From the NCBI GenBank assembly GCA_946481355.1, contig CAMLNH010000104.1, positions 1-8,501 of the forward strand: a stretch of DNA of 8,501 nt, read 5' to 3'. Shown piece by piece: positions 1 to 5,484 of the stretch. A program made the position numbers and the translations under genes. Every line of letters begins with the position of its first letter. The first letter of the stretch is position 1. Source of the DNA: an uncultured Curvibacter sp. GTDB lineage: Bacteria; Pseudomonadota; Gammaproteobacteria; Burkholderiales; Burkholderiaceae. The notes beneath the pieces were generated by a model. The model was not told the DNA's origin. It saw only the letters and a program-made list of their open reading frames with translations, and ran no database searches.

Positions 1-163
1 ACTCAAGTCCACCATATACCTGGGGCTCGTATCCCTCGACAACCAGTTCAATTCCATCGCGATTGACTTCGGTGATGAATTCGGAGAAGACGTATTCAGG
101 GAGCGTCTCCACATGTAGCACCCCGAGATGCACGGTTCGGCGTTTGTCTTGACTATGAGACAT
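1..163 (-). CDS. Hypothetical cassette protein, 3' end outside window
   Basis: An open frame of 54 codons without a stop runs off the left edge. It begins MSHSQDKRRTVHLGVLHVE and continues with an acidic, aromatic-containing stretch ending VYGGLE at the edge. I recognise no family, signal peptide or membrane segment. The ATG (163-161) lies inside the attC-type core GTTATGT (166-160), so the frame opens directly at the cassette boundary, an arrangement seen in integron cassettes. No convincing Shine-Dalgarno sequence precedes it, so a downstream start such as the in-frame GTG codons near residues 11 and 15 is possible. It shares strand and low G+C with the next cassette gene and would be the second cassette of the array. 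Coding status is supported only by the open frame and the context. Confidence 0.5.
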   Translation of the reverse strand, partial: MSHSQDKRRTVHLGVLHVETLPEYVFSEFITEVNRDGIELVVEGYEPQVYGGLE

Positions 164-234
164 AACGTGCAGCTCGAGGGGGGCGGGGCCGGCTTGCCGG
201 CGGAGCATCCCGCTCGAAACGTTTGTTAGCCAAA
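160..234 (-). repeat. Integron attC-like recombination site
   Basis: Read on the minus strand, the site opens with R'' GGCTAAC (234-228), which overlaps the stop codon of the upstream cassette gene, and closes with R' GTTATGT (166-160). Between them is an imperfect palindrome. TAAC pairs with GTTA, a poorly paired spacer follows, TCGAG pairs with CTCGA, and GGG pairs with CCC with one mismatch. An inner GCCGGC-AA-GCCGGC hairpin forms the tip. The order R''-spacer-L''-loop-L'-spacer-R' and the total of about 75 bp fit the attC family. R' departs from GTTRRRY at one position. A covariance-model search for attC was not possible here. Confidence 0.7.
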
Positions 235-579
235 GATGTTCTCGACGAGGAGAGTCCAATGCTCAACTGGCTCTGGAACACCACGCGGTGAATTGTGGTT
301 TGGATCGAAAGTTTCCAGCTTGCCATGGATATACGTGCCGATTCTTGCTAATGCATGGTTCTGCATGTCTTGAGGGTAGCCGGGGAAATCTTCAATTAGT
401 TCCCGTGGGACCTGAATGGCAATTGTTTTGGAATATTTGTTCGGCCGCTCGGGATCGCTGTTCAGCTTCCAATGGATGCAGAGCTTAAATCCGTCACCGC
501 CGGTCGGTACAAGATACTTGTCAGCGCCTTGCGGCATGTGCTTCATGATCTCTGCAATAACAGACTCTGCAATAGTCAT
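226..579 (-). CDS. Hypothetical protein of an integron gene cassette (117 aa)
   Basis: The protein begins MTIAESVIAEIMKHMPQG and ends LLVENIFG. It is soluble-looking, with no signal peptide or membrane segment; I recognise no family and assign no function. The frame is open upstream as far as 807, but the start at 579 is preferred because AAGGAG (591-586) sits 6 nt before this ATG. That start also places the gene wholly inside a predicted cassette running from the core GTTAGCC (601-595) to the core GTTATGT (166-160). The stop codon TAA lies within R'' GGCTAAC, as is typical when a cassette carries one gene filling almost its whole length. Base composition is clearly less GC-rich than psd and the genes beyond it, which suggests foreign origin. 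Transcription probably comes from the promoter-like sequence at 704-732. Confidence 0.72.
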   Translation of the reverse strand: MTIAESVIAEIMKHMPQGADKYLVPTGGDGFKLCIHWKLNSDPERPNKYSKTIAIQVPRELIEDFPGYPQDMQNHALARIGTYIHGKLETFDPNHNSPRGVPEPVEHWTLLVENIFG

Positions 580-594
580 AGCTGACTCCTTGTT

Positions 595-625
595 GGCTAA
601 CGCGATATGAACCGCAAAAGTGCGG
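595..625 (-). other. Cassette 5' boundary: attC/attI-type core site with hairpin remnant
   Basis: On the minus strand CCGCA-CTTT-TGCGG (625-612) is followed by TTCATATCGC and then the core GTTAGCC (601-595). The stretch TGCGGTT, a short spacer and GCGTTAG resembles the right half (L'-spacer-R') of a canonical attC site. No R''/L'' left half is visible upstream, so this is either attI or a decayed attC. GTTAGCC is the exact reverse complement of GGCTAAC (228-234), the pairing expected between the two ends of one cassette. Confidence 0.55.
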
Positions 626-703
626 AATAACATGGACGGATGGTCATCCTGGCGCCTCCCTTGTTGCAAGCTAAGTGCTTGTTTTGTTTGGAGAATTTGG
701 CCA

Positions 704-732
704 ACTATAGCGCAGGGCCGCGCTACAAACAA
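704..732 (-). promoter_or_regulatory. Putative sigma70 promoter reading into the cassette array
   Basis: The minus strand carries TTGTTT (732-727), a 17-bp spacer and TATAGT (709-704), a good match to -35/-10 spacing. Transcription would begin near 697, giving an untranslated leader of about 118 nt before the cassette gene start at 579. It lies downstream of psd, where nothing else on this strand needs a promoter. It could play the part that Pc plays in integrons. This is sequence inspection only. Confidence 0.4.
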
Positions 733-803
733 ACCGTCAAACCCAGCAACGGAACGGCGCCCACCCCCGGCTGTGTGAGGAGGCACCCGGCCTGTGCCGG
801 CGC

Positions 804-1667
804 TCAAACCCGCCGCAGCAAAGCCTGCCCCGCCCTCACCTCCGTCCCCGTCGTCAACCCCTCCACCAGCGCCATCCCTTTCGGCGCCAGCACCACGATG
901 GTGGACCCATGCTCGAACCAGCCCATCTCCTGCCCACGCTGGAGCGTCGCATCGCAGGCGATCACCTGCTCACCCCGGTAGTCGTGGTGCAGGTTCATAC
1001 CCAGGAAGTGCAGGCGCACGCTGGCCACGAGGATGGCGCCGACGGGCACCAGGGTCAGCGCCTGACCTGAGGGCAAGGCGACCTCGATCACCGCGCGGTC
1101 GTTGCGGCAGTAGAGGCTGGGCACGCGTTTGAGCGCGATGGGGTTGACGTTCCACATATCACCCTGGATGTGCGTGACACGCTTTACCGTGCAGTCGGTG
1201 GGCGAGTGGAAGCGGTGGTACATGCTGGCGCGCAGGCGCAGGGTGACGTAAGTGCCGCCCTGGTGCTTGGCCGCCAGTTCAGCGCTGCCCAGCAGCTCGG
1301 TGAGGCTGTAGGGCATGCCCTTGATCTGCAGCAGCTCGTCGCCCTCGATGCGGCCATGGCCGCCGACGATGCCGTCGCTGGGGCTGCAGATCAGCTGCGG
1401 ATCGGCGTCGAAAGGCCGCGCGCCGTCCTTGAGTTCGCGCACAAAGCAGTCGTGCAGGCTATCGAAGCGCTGCTTCTTGGCCTCGCTCAGATCCAGCCCA
1501 CCGAAGAACTTGAAGAGCGCAATGGACGCATCACGCACCAGCGGCTGACGTACCTTGCTGAAGCGGCCCATGAAACGGGTCAGCGCCACGCGCGGCAGGC
1601 GGTTGGTGAGCACGAAGTTCAGGCTTTCCTGCTGGAGCAGGCGGTCGAGAAATGTTCTTTTCGTCAT
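804..1667 (-). CDS. psd: Phosphatidylserine decarboxylase proenzyme
   Basis: Psd converts phosphatidylserine to phosphatidylethanolamine at the inner membrane, using a pyruvoyl group made by self-cleavage. The 287-aa product has the usual length of the proteobacterial proenzyme. D98 (in SPSDGIVGG), H154 (in YHRFHSP) and S255 (in the HGST motif) correspond to the Asp-His-Ser set of E. coli Psd. Cleavage between G254 and S255 would give a large beta chain and a small alpha chain with an N-terminal pyruvoyl group. The cleavage motif is HGST, not LGST as in E. coli. The start at 1667 gives the expected N-terminus, though the Shine-Dalgarno sequence is weak. The gene diverges from the class III aminotransferase gene across 64 bp. 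No pssA or other PE-pathway gene is in the window. Confidence 0.95.
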   Translation of the reverse strand: MTKRTFLDRLLQQESLNFVLTNRLPRVALTRFMGRFSKVRQPLVRDASIALFKFFGGLDLSEAKKQRFDSLHDCFVRELKDGARPFDADPQLICSPSDGIVGGHGRIEGDELLQIKGMPYSLTELLGSAELAAKHQGGTYVTLRLRASMYHRFHSPTDCTVKRVTHIQGDMWNVNPIALKRVPSLYCRNDRAVIEVALPSGQALTLVPVGAILVASVRLHFLGMNLHHDYRGEQVIACDATLQRGQEMGWFEHGSTIVVLAPKGMALVEGLTTGTEVRAGQALLRRV

Positions 1668-1705
1668 GGTGTTTTCACAAGGCTGTCAAATCATCTGAAT
1701 ACAAA

Positions 1706-1723
1706 GAGTCATCGTCATTTCAC
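1706..1723 (+). promoter_or_regulatory. Weak Pho-box-like element between psd and the aminotransferase gene
   Basis: The sequence GAGTCATCGTCATTTCAC has two 7-bp half-sites 11 bp apart. Each half matches the E. coli Pho-box half CTGTCAT/C at 5 of 7 positions, but the spacer does not match. It shares 13 of 16 bases (GTCATC...ATTTCAC) with the better site at 4169-4186. A further half-site CTGTCAA lies at 1683-1689, 23 bp upstream. The element ends only 8 bp before the predicted ATG at 1732, too close for ordinary activation of that start. It may be chance, or may act on psd or on a later start. Confidence 0.3.
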
Positions 1724-1731
1724 ACACGACC

Positions 1732-3378
1732 ATGACCTACGAACTTGCCTGGATTGCCGGCGCCGCCGGTGCCTCCCTGCCCTGGCTCAAACGCCGGCTC
1801 GAACTCTCGCGGGCCAAGCACCCGTCTCTGGCCGGGCATTCGCGCATGGCCAAACGCCTGGCGCGCTGGATCCCGGGCTACGCCTACGACGAGGCCACCT
1901 TTTTTGCCTGCGACGGCGCGCCAGACGAAGTGGTGCAGCAGCGCCGTGCGGGCTTCTTTGCGCTGGCAGGGCGGTTGCAAGGGGCATCGCCGAAGTCGAT
2001 CGCACTCACGAAAGAAATGCGCGACGGCATCCCGGACCTGCGTTTCACCGGCGCCTACCGCGTGCCCTACCAGTTCAGCCCTTACCTGCGCCAGCATCTG
2101 GCCGTGGGCGGCTTCGTGCAGAGCAGCGAGGGCGTGACGGTCACGGACCTGGATGGCAAGCGCTACATCGACCTCACCGGCTCCTACGGCGTCAACGTCA
2201 TGGGGGTCGACTTCTACAAGTCCTGCATCACGACGGGTGCGCGCATCGCGCAGGACCTGGGCCCCGTGCTCGGTGCCTACCACCCCTGCGTGGCCGACAA
2301 CGTGCGCCGCCTGCAAGAAATCAGCGGGCTCGACGCCGTGTCCTTCCATATGAGCGGCACCGAGGCCGTGATGCAGGCCGTGCGCCTGGCGCGCTACCAC
2401 ACGGGCCGCCGCCACCTGGTGCGCTTCTGCGGCGCCTACCACGGCTGGTGGGAAGACGTGCAGCCTGGCCCGGGCAATCCCCTGCCCCCGCGCGAGACCT
2501 ACACCTTGCGCGACATGCACGAGGCTTCGCTCAAGGTGCTGCGCACCCGCAAGGACATCGCCTGCGTGCTGATCAACCCGCTGCAGGCCCTGCACCCCAA
2601 TAAAAATGCCCCGGGCGATTCCACCCTGCTCGACAGCAGCCGCAGCGCGGCTTACGACCGTGCGGCCTACACACGCTGGCTGCAGCAGCTGCGCGAGGTC
2701 TGCACCGAGCGCGGCATCGTGCTGATCTTCGACGAGGTCTTCCTGGGCTTCCGCCTGGCGGCACGCGGCGCACAAGACTATTTCGGTGTGCAGGCCGATC
2801 TGGTGACCTATGGCAAGACCCTGGGCGGCGGCCTGCCCGTGGGTGTGGTCTGCGGCAAGCGCGAGCTGATGCAGCGCTTCCGCGAGGACAAACCGGCCGA
2901 CATCTGCTTTGCCCGTGGCACCTTCAACGCCCACCCCTATGTGATGGGCGCGATGAACGAGTTCCTGCGCCGGCTGGAGACGCCCGAGGTGCAGGCGATC
3001 TACCAGGATCTGGACACCACCTGGGACGCCCGACGTGAGCGCTTCAACGCCCGTATGCAGGCCGAAGGCCTGCCGCTGCAGGCGGCGAACATGAGCAGCG
3101 TCTGGACCCTGGCCTACACCCGCCCCTCGCGCTACAACTGGATGCTGCAGTACTACCTGCGCGATCATGGCCTGGCCCTGAGCTGGGTGGGCACGGGTCG
3201 CTTCATTTTCAGCCTGAACTTCACGGAGGCGGATTTCGAGGACATGCTGGAGCGCTGTGTGCAGGCCGGCCTGCAGATGCAGCGCGACGGCTGGTGGTGG
3301 CAGGCACCGGGCCTGACGAACAAGGCCATCAAGCGCGGGCTGTTGCGGGAGATGCTGGGGCAGGTCTTCAAGCGCTGA
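1732..3378 (+). CDS. Class III PLP-dependent aminotransferase (glutamate-1-semialdehyde aminomutase-like)
   Basis: The fold-type I PLP-enzyme core begins near residue 110. Visible landmarks are SGTEAVMQAVRLAR (208-221, phosphate-binding region), GAYHGWWE (234-241, aromatic stacking on PLP), D334 in IFDEVFLGFR (pairs with the pyridine nitrogen), K362 in TYGKTLGGGLP (Schiff-base lysine) and T397 in RGTFNAHP. These resemble the glutamate-1-semialdehyde aminomutase branch. At 548 aa it is longer than HemL (about 430 aa), mainly through about 110 N-terminal residues with a possible hydrophobic start (LAWIAGAAGASLPWL). A housekeeping HemL role is therefore unlikely and the substrate is unknown. No clear Shine-Dalgarno sequence precedes the ATG, so a later start is possible. 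The gene is monocistronic, diverges from psd and ends at a strong terminator. A role in an amino-containing lipid or cell-surface compound is inferred from neighbours only. Confidence 0.88.
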   Translation: MTYELAWIAGAAGASLPWLKRRLELSRAKHPSLAGHSRMAKRLARWIPGYAYDEATFFACDGAPDEVVQQRRAGFFALAGRLQGASPKSIALTKEMRDGIPDLRFTGAYRVPYQFSPYLRQHLAVGGFVQSSEGVTVTDLDGKRYIDLTGSYGVNVMGVDFYKSCITTGARIAQDLGPVLGAYHPCVADNVRRLQEISGLDAVSFHMSGTEAVMQAVRLARYHTGRRHLVRFCGAYHGWWEDVQPGPGNPLPPRETYTLRDMHEASLKVLRTRKDIACVLINPLQALHPNKNAPGDSTLLDSSRSAAYDRAAYTRWLQQLREVCTERGIVLIFDEVFLGFRLAARGAQDYFGVQADLVTYGKTLGGGLPVGVVCGKRELMQRFREDKPADICFARGTFNAHPYVMGAMNEFLRRLETPEVQAIYQDLDTTWDARRERFNARMQAEGLPLQAANMSSVWTLAYTRPSRYNWMLQYYLRDHGLALSWVGTGRFIFSLNFTEADFEDMLERCVQAGLQMQRDGWWWQAPGLTNKAIKRGLLREMLGQVFKR

Positions 3379-3399
3379 ACTGCCCCGCTGATACCGACA

Positions 3400-3425
3400 G
3401 GCCCCGGAGCGATCCGGGGCCTTTT
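3400..3425 (+). terminator. Intrinsic terminator of the aminotransferase gene
   Basis: A perfect 8-bp GC stem, GGCCCCGG (3400-3407) with CCGGGGCC (3414-3421), encloses a 6-nt loop and is followed by TTTT and a T-rich tail. It starts 21 bp after the stop codon at 3378. No A-run lies on the left flank, so it should act mainly on plus-strand transcripts. It separates this gene from the convergent membrane-protein gene ending at 3430. Confidence 0.88.
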
Positions 3426-3429
3426 CATT

Positions 3430-4077
3430 TCAGCCCTGCTGGCGGGCCAGCTCGGCCTCGTGCTCGGCGCGCTCGGCCTGCAGGTACTCGGGCCTGGCGA
3501 TCAGCTCGCCCTGCAGCAGGTACCAGGGCGACTTCCAGTAGAGCAGGATGTCGTGGAAGGGGTCGGTGATGATCTTGGTGGCCCAGACGATGCCGGTGTA
3601 CAGGCTTTGCGTCAGCGCCAGCTGCAGCACGCGGAAGGCCAGACCGCCCACGCCCAGCCAGAGCCAGAGCCAGCCCACGTTGAGCACGTAGCCGCTGGGC
3701 TGGGAGTGCGCTTCCAGCAGGCCGAAGAAGTCCGGCTGCAGCCACAGCACCACGGGCAGGCCGGCCCAGACGGCCATGAGCACCACCTTGCGCTGCAGGT
3801 TGTAACCCACCTTGATCTCTTCCTTGTATTCGTGCGTGGCCTGGTTGACCTCGTCGTAGCCCTTGGGCTCGAAGAAGAAGTGGCCGGACTGGCGCGAGAC
3901 CATGGAGATCAGCCAGGCGATGAGCGCGGCCACGGGCGGCTCGATGAAGAGGAAGGCATAGGCCACGAGGAAGGCCAAGGCGCTGATGAGGTGCAGGGAC
4001 TGGTTGATGCGGCTGTGGTGGTAGTAGCGGTGGTCGTCCCAGCGCTGGACCTTGAGGGCTTGCAGAAATGAGCTCAC
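3430..4077 (-). CDS. Mpo1/DUF962-like integral membrane protein
   Basis: The 215-aa product has about four hydrophobic segments (roughly 30-45, 48-60, 98-114, 131-156). The N-terminal part carries H20-x4-N25-x3-H29 and then G65-H66-x3-E70, preceded by Q63. As I recall it, this is the spacing of conserved residues in yeast Mpo1 (YGL010w, DUF962), an Fe(II) dioxygenase that shortens 2-hydroxy fatty acids. The C-terminal half (about 120-215) goes beyond that core and ends in a charged, Glu/Ala-rich tail. The start is taken as GTG at 4077 because AGGAG (4087-4083) lies 5 nt before it. The in-frame ATGs at 4098 and 4155 lack such a site, and the ATG at 4155 lies inside a Pho-box-like sequence. The gene diverges from the glycosyltransferase gene. 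Family assignment rests on motif spacing alone; otherwise it is an uncharacterised membrane protein. Confidence 0.82.
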   Translation of the reverse strand: MSSFLQALKVQRWDDHRYYHHSRINQSLHLISALAFLVAYAFLFIEPPVAALIAWLISMVSRQSGHFFFEPKGYDEVNQATHEYKEEIKVGYNLQRKVVLMAVWAGLPVVLWLQPDFFGLLEAHSQPSGYVLNVGWLWLWLGVGGLAFRVLQLALTQSLYTGIVWATKIITDPFHDILLYWKSPWYLLQGELIARPEYLQAERAEHEAELARQQG

Positions 4078-4142
4078 GAAGACTCCTGTGTGTGTCATGT
4101 GGCGGCACGACGGTGCGCCTGCGGGGATGGTCGGCCCGGCCC

Positions 4143-4160
4143 ATGAAAGAACCATGACAG
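4143..4160 (-). promoter_or_regulatory. Pho-box-like site facing the Mpo1-like gene
   Basis: The minus strand reads CTGTCATGGTTCTTTCAT. Against the E. coli Pho box (CTGTCAT, 4-bp A/T spacer, CTGTCAT/C) the first half matches 7 of 7, the second 6 of 7, and the spacer 1 of 4. The half-sites are 11 bp apart as PhoB requires. The site is 65 bp upstream of the GTG at 4077. The downstream flank is GC-rich and shows no convincing -10 hexamer. Confidence 0.6.
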
Positions 4161-4168
4161 CGCAACAC

Positions 4169-4186
4169 CTGTCATCAAAATTTCAC
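4169..4186 (+). promoter_or_regulatory. Pho-box-like site facing the glycosyltransferase gene (site 1)
   Basis: The sequence CTGTCATCAAAATTTCAC matches the E. coli Pho box at 15 of 18 positions: first half 7 of 7, spacer 3 of 4, second half 5 of 7. It is the best match of the three sites and an AT-rich island in GC-rich DNA. It begins 9 bp beyond the oppositely oriented site (4143-4160) and ends 65 bp before the ATG at 4252. Confidence 0.62.
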
Positions 4187-4211
4187 GGCGCTCTGAGGCC
4201 GGCGCGCCACG

Positions 4212-4229
4212 CTGTCATCGTTCTGAGAT
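4212..4229 (+). promoter_or_regulatory. Pho-box-like site facing the glycosyltransferase gene (site 2)
   Basis: The sequence CTGTCATCGTTCTGAGAT has a perfect first half (7 of 7), a second half matching 5 of 7 and a poor spacer. It starts 43 bp downstream of site 1, about four helical turns, so the two sites would lie on roughly the same DNA face. It ends 22 bp before the ATG at 4252, leaving little space for a -10 box and leader. Confidence 0.42.
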
Positions 4230-4251
4230 AAACGGGCATCAGCATCAGGGC

Positions 4252-5484
4252 ATGAAGCCCGACACCACCGACCTGCTGGTCGAAAACCTGCCCGCCGCGC
4301 AGACGCATCTGCGCATCGCCGTCGTCACCGAGACCTACCCGCCCGAGATCAACGGCGTGGCGCTCACGCTGCAGCGCGTGGTGCTGGGCCTGCGCGAGCG
4401 CGGGCACGATGTGCAGCTGGTGCGCCCGCGCCAGGGGGGTGACGTACGGCCGGACAGCAAGGGCGGCGACGTGTTGCTGCGCGGCATGGCCATTCCACGC
4501 TATCCGCACCTGCAGCTGGGCCTGCCCTCGCGACGCCAGCTGCAGCCGCTGTGGACGCTGCAGCGGCCGGACCTGGTGCACATCGCCACCGAGGGGCCGC
4601 TGGGCTGGTCGGCGCTGCGCGTGGCGCGCAAGCTGCGCATTCCCGTCACCTCGGACTTCCGCACCAATTTCCACGCCTACAGCAGCCATTACGGCATGGG
4701 CTGGCTCAGCAAGCCCATCATGGCCTACCTGCGCCGTTTCCATAACCAGACCCTGACCACCATGGTGCCCACGCGCGGCCTGGCCGATCGCCTGGCCGCC
4801 GCGGGCTTCGAACGCCTGCAGGTGGTGGCACGCGGCGTGGACACCACGCTGTTCGATCCGGCCCTGCGCAGCGAGGAACTGCGTGCGCGCTGGGGCATGC
4901 AGCCCGACACGCCCGTGCTGCTCTGCGTGGGCCGCCTGGCCAAGGAGAAGAACCTGCCCCTGCTGATCCGCGCCTATGCCCAGGCCCGGCTGCTGCGCCC
5001 GGACCTCAAGCTCGTGCTCGTGGGCGACGGCCCGCAGCGCGCCGAGTTGCAGGCCCTGGTACCCGATGCCCTGTTCACCGGGGCGCTGGACCGCGCATCC
5101 CTGGCGCAGCATTACGCCAGCGCCGACATCTTCGGTTTCCCGAGCCAGACCGAGACCTTCGGCAATGTGGTGCTCGAAGCCATGGCCAGCGGCCTGGCCG
5201 TGCTGGCCTATGACTACGCTGCTGCATCGGAGAACATCACGCACAGTGGCAACGGCCTGCTCGTGGCCATGGACGACGAGGCGTCCTTCGTGCGCCAGCT
5301 GGCCGAGCTGGTGCAGAACGACAGCCTGCGCGCGCGCCTGCGCACGGGCGCGCGCGAGTCTGCCCGCCTGAACGACTGGGGCGGCATCGTGGCGCAGATC
5401 GAGAGCGTGATGAAGCTGGCCATGGCCGAACATCTGTCCGGCGACGGCAAGCGCCTCTCAATCGCGGCGCAGCAGATGGCCTGA
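4252..5484 (+). CDS. GT4-family glycosyltransferase (alpha-mannosyltransferase/glycolipid synthase type)
   Basis: The 410-aa product has the two-domain GT-B layout of family GT4. The N-terminal domain opens at residues 21-36 with RIAVVTETYPPEINGV, carries LVRPRQ at 57-61 and the acceptor-side TSDFRTNFHAY at 133-143. The C-terminal nucleotide-sugar domain has CVGRLAKEKN at 225-234 (R228, K233) and the E-x7-E motif, E301 and E309, in TETFGNVVLEAMASG. The opening and the LVRPRQ block resemble proteins annotated as GDP-mannose-dependent alpha-mannosyltransferases and also SQD2/Agt-type glycolipid synthases. Donor and acceptor cannot be read from sequence. It has no signal peptide or membrane helix and is probably a cytosolic-face peripheral enzyme. 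Two Pho-box-like sites precede it, suggesting induction under phosphate limitation, when bacteria make glycolipids in place of phospholipids. The Shine-Dalgarno sequence is weak (CAGGG). Its last 27 bp overlap the convergent lplT-like gene. Confidence 0.93.
   Translation: MKPDTTDLLVENLPAAQTHLRIAVVTETYPPEINGVALTLQRVVLGLRERGHDVQLVRPRQGGDVRPDSKGGDVLLRGMAIPRYPHLQLGLPSRRQLQPLWTLQRPDLVHIATEGPLGWSALRVARKLRIPVTSDFRTNFHAYSSHYGMGWLSKPIMAYLRRFHNQTLTTMVPTRGLADRLAAAGFERLQVVARGVDTTLFDPALRSEELRARWGMQPDTPVLLCVGRLAKEKNLPLLIRAYAQARLLRPDLKLVLVGDGPQRAELQALVPDALFTGALDRASLAQHYASADIFGFPSQTETFGNVVLEAMASGLAVLAYDYAAASENITHSGNGLLVAMDDEASFVRQLAELVQNDSLRARLRTGARESARLNDWGGIVAQIESVMKLAMAEHLSGDGKRLSIAAQQMA

Larger units (their letters stand above)
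580..803. other. Intergenic region between psd and the cassette array
   Basis: These 224 bp contain no convincing gene. From the right they hold the psd 3' flank (a GC-rich stretch with GGCAC/GTGCC complementarity but no T-run), the promoter-like sequence at 704-732, and the cassette boundary with its small hairpin (595-625). There is no room for an integrase gene, and I see no fragment of one. Confidence 0.6.

Noticed and set aside
580..807. N-terminal extension of the 117-aa cassette gene up to 807, giving 193 aa
   Set aside because: The extension crosses the cassette core site and overlaps the end of psd. A good Shine-Dalgarno sequence sits just before the ATG at 579.
1677..1689. TTTGACAG on the minus strand as the -35 box of psd
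   Set aside because: A -10 box at normal spacing would fall at or inside the psd start codon, so it cannot serve the start at 1667.
1170..2603. 477-codon open frame on the plus strand across psd and the aminotransferase gene
   Set aside because: It lies antisense to psd and then out of frame within the aminotransferase gene. Its composition is the Arg/Ala/Pro-rich output of a shifted GC-rich reading frame, and no family is recognisable.
1720..3168. 482-codon open frame antisense to the aminotransferase gene
   Set aside because: It is a mirror frame of a gene with intact catalytic motifs, rich in His/Ala/Val/Gln, with no recognisable domain.
4078..4155. Longer starts (ATG at 4155 or 4098) for the Mpo1-like gene
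   Set aside because: They lack a Shine-Dalgarno sequence and the first falls within a Pho-box-like site. AGGAG lies 5 nt before the GTG at 4077.
4183..5433. 416-codon open frame antisense to the glycosyltransferase gene
   Set aside because: It is a shadow frame caused by third-position GC bias. It is His/Gln/Ala-rich and lacks family motifs.
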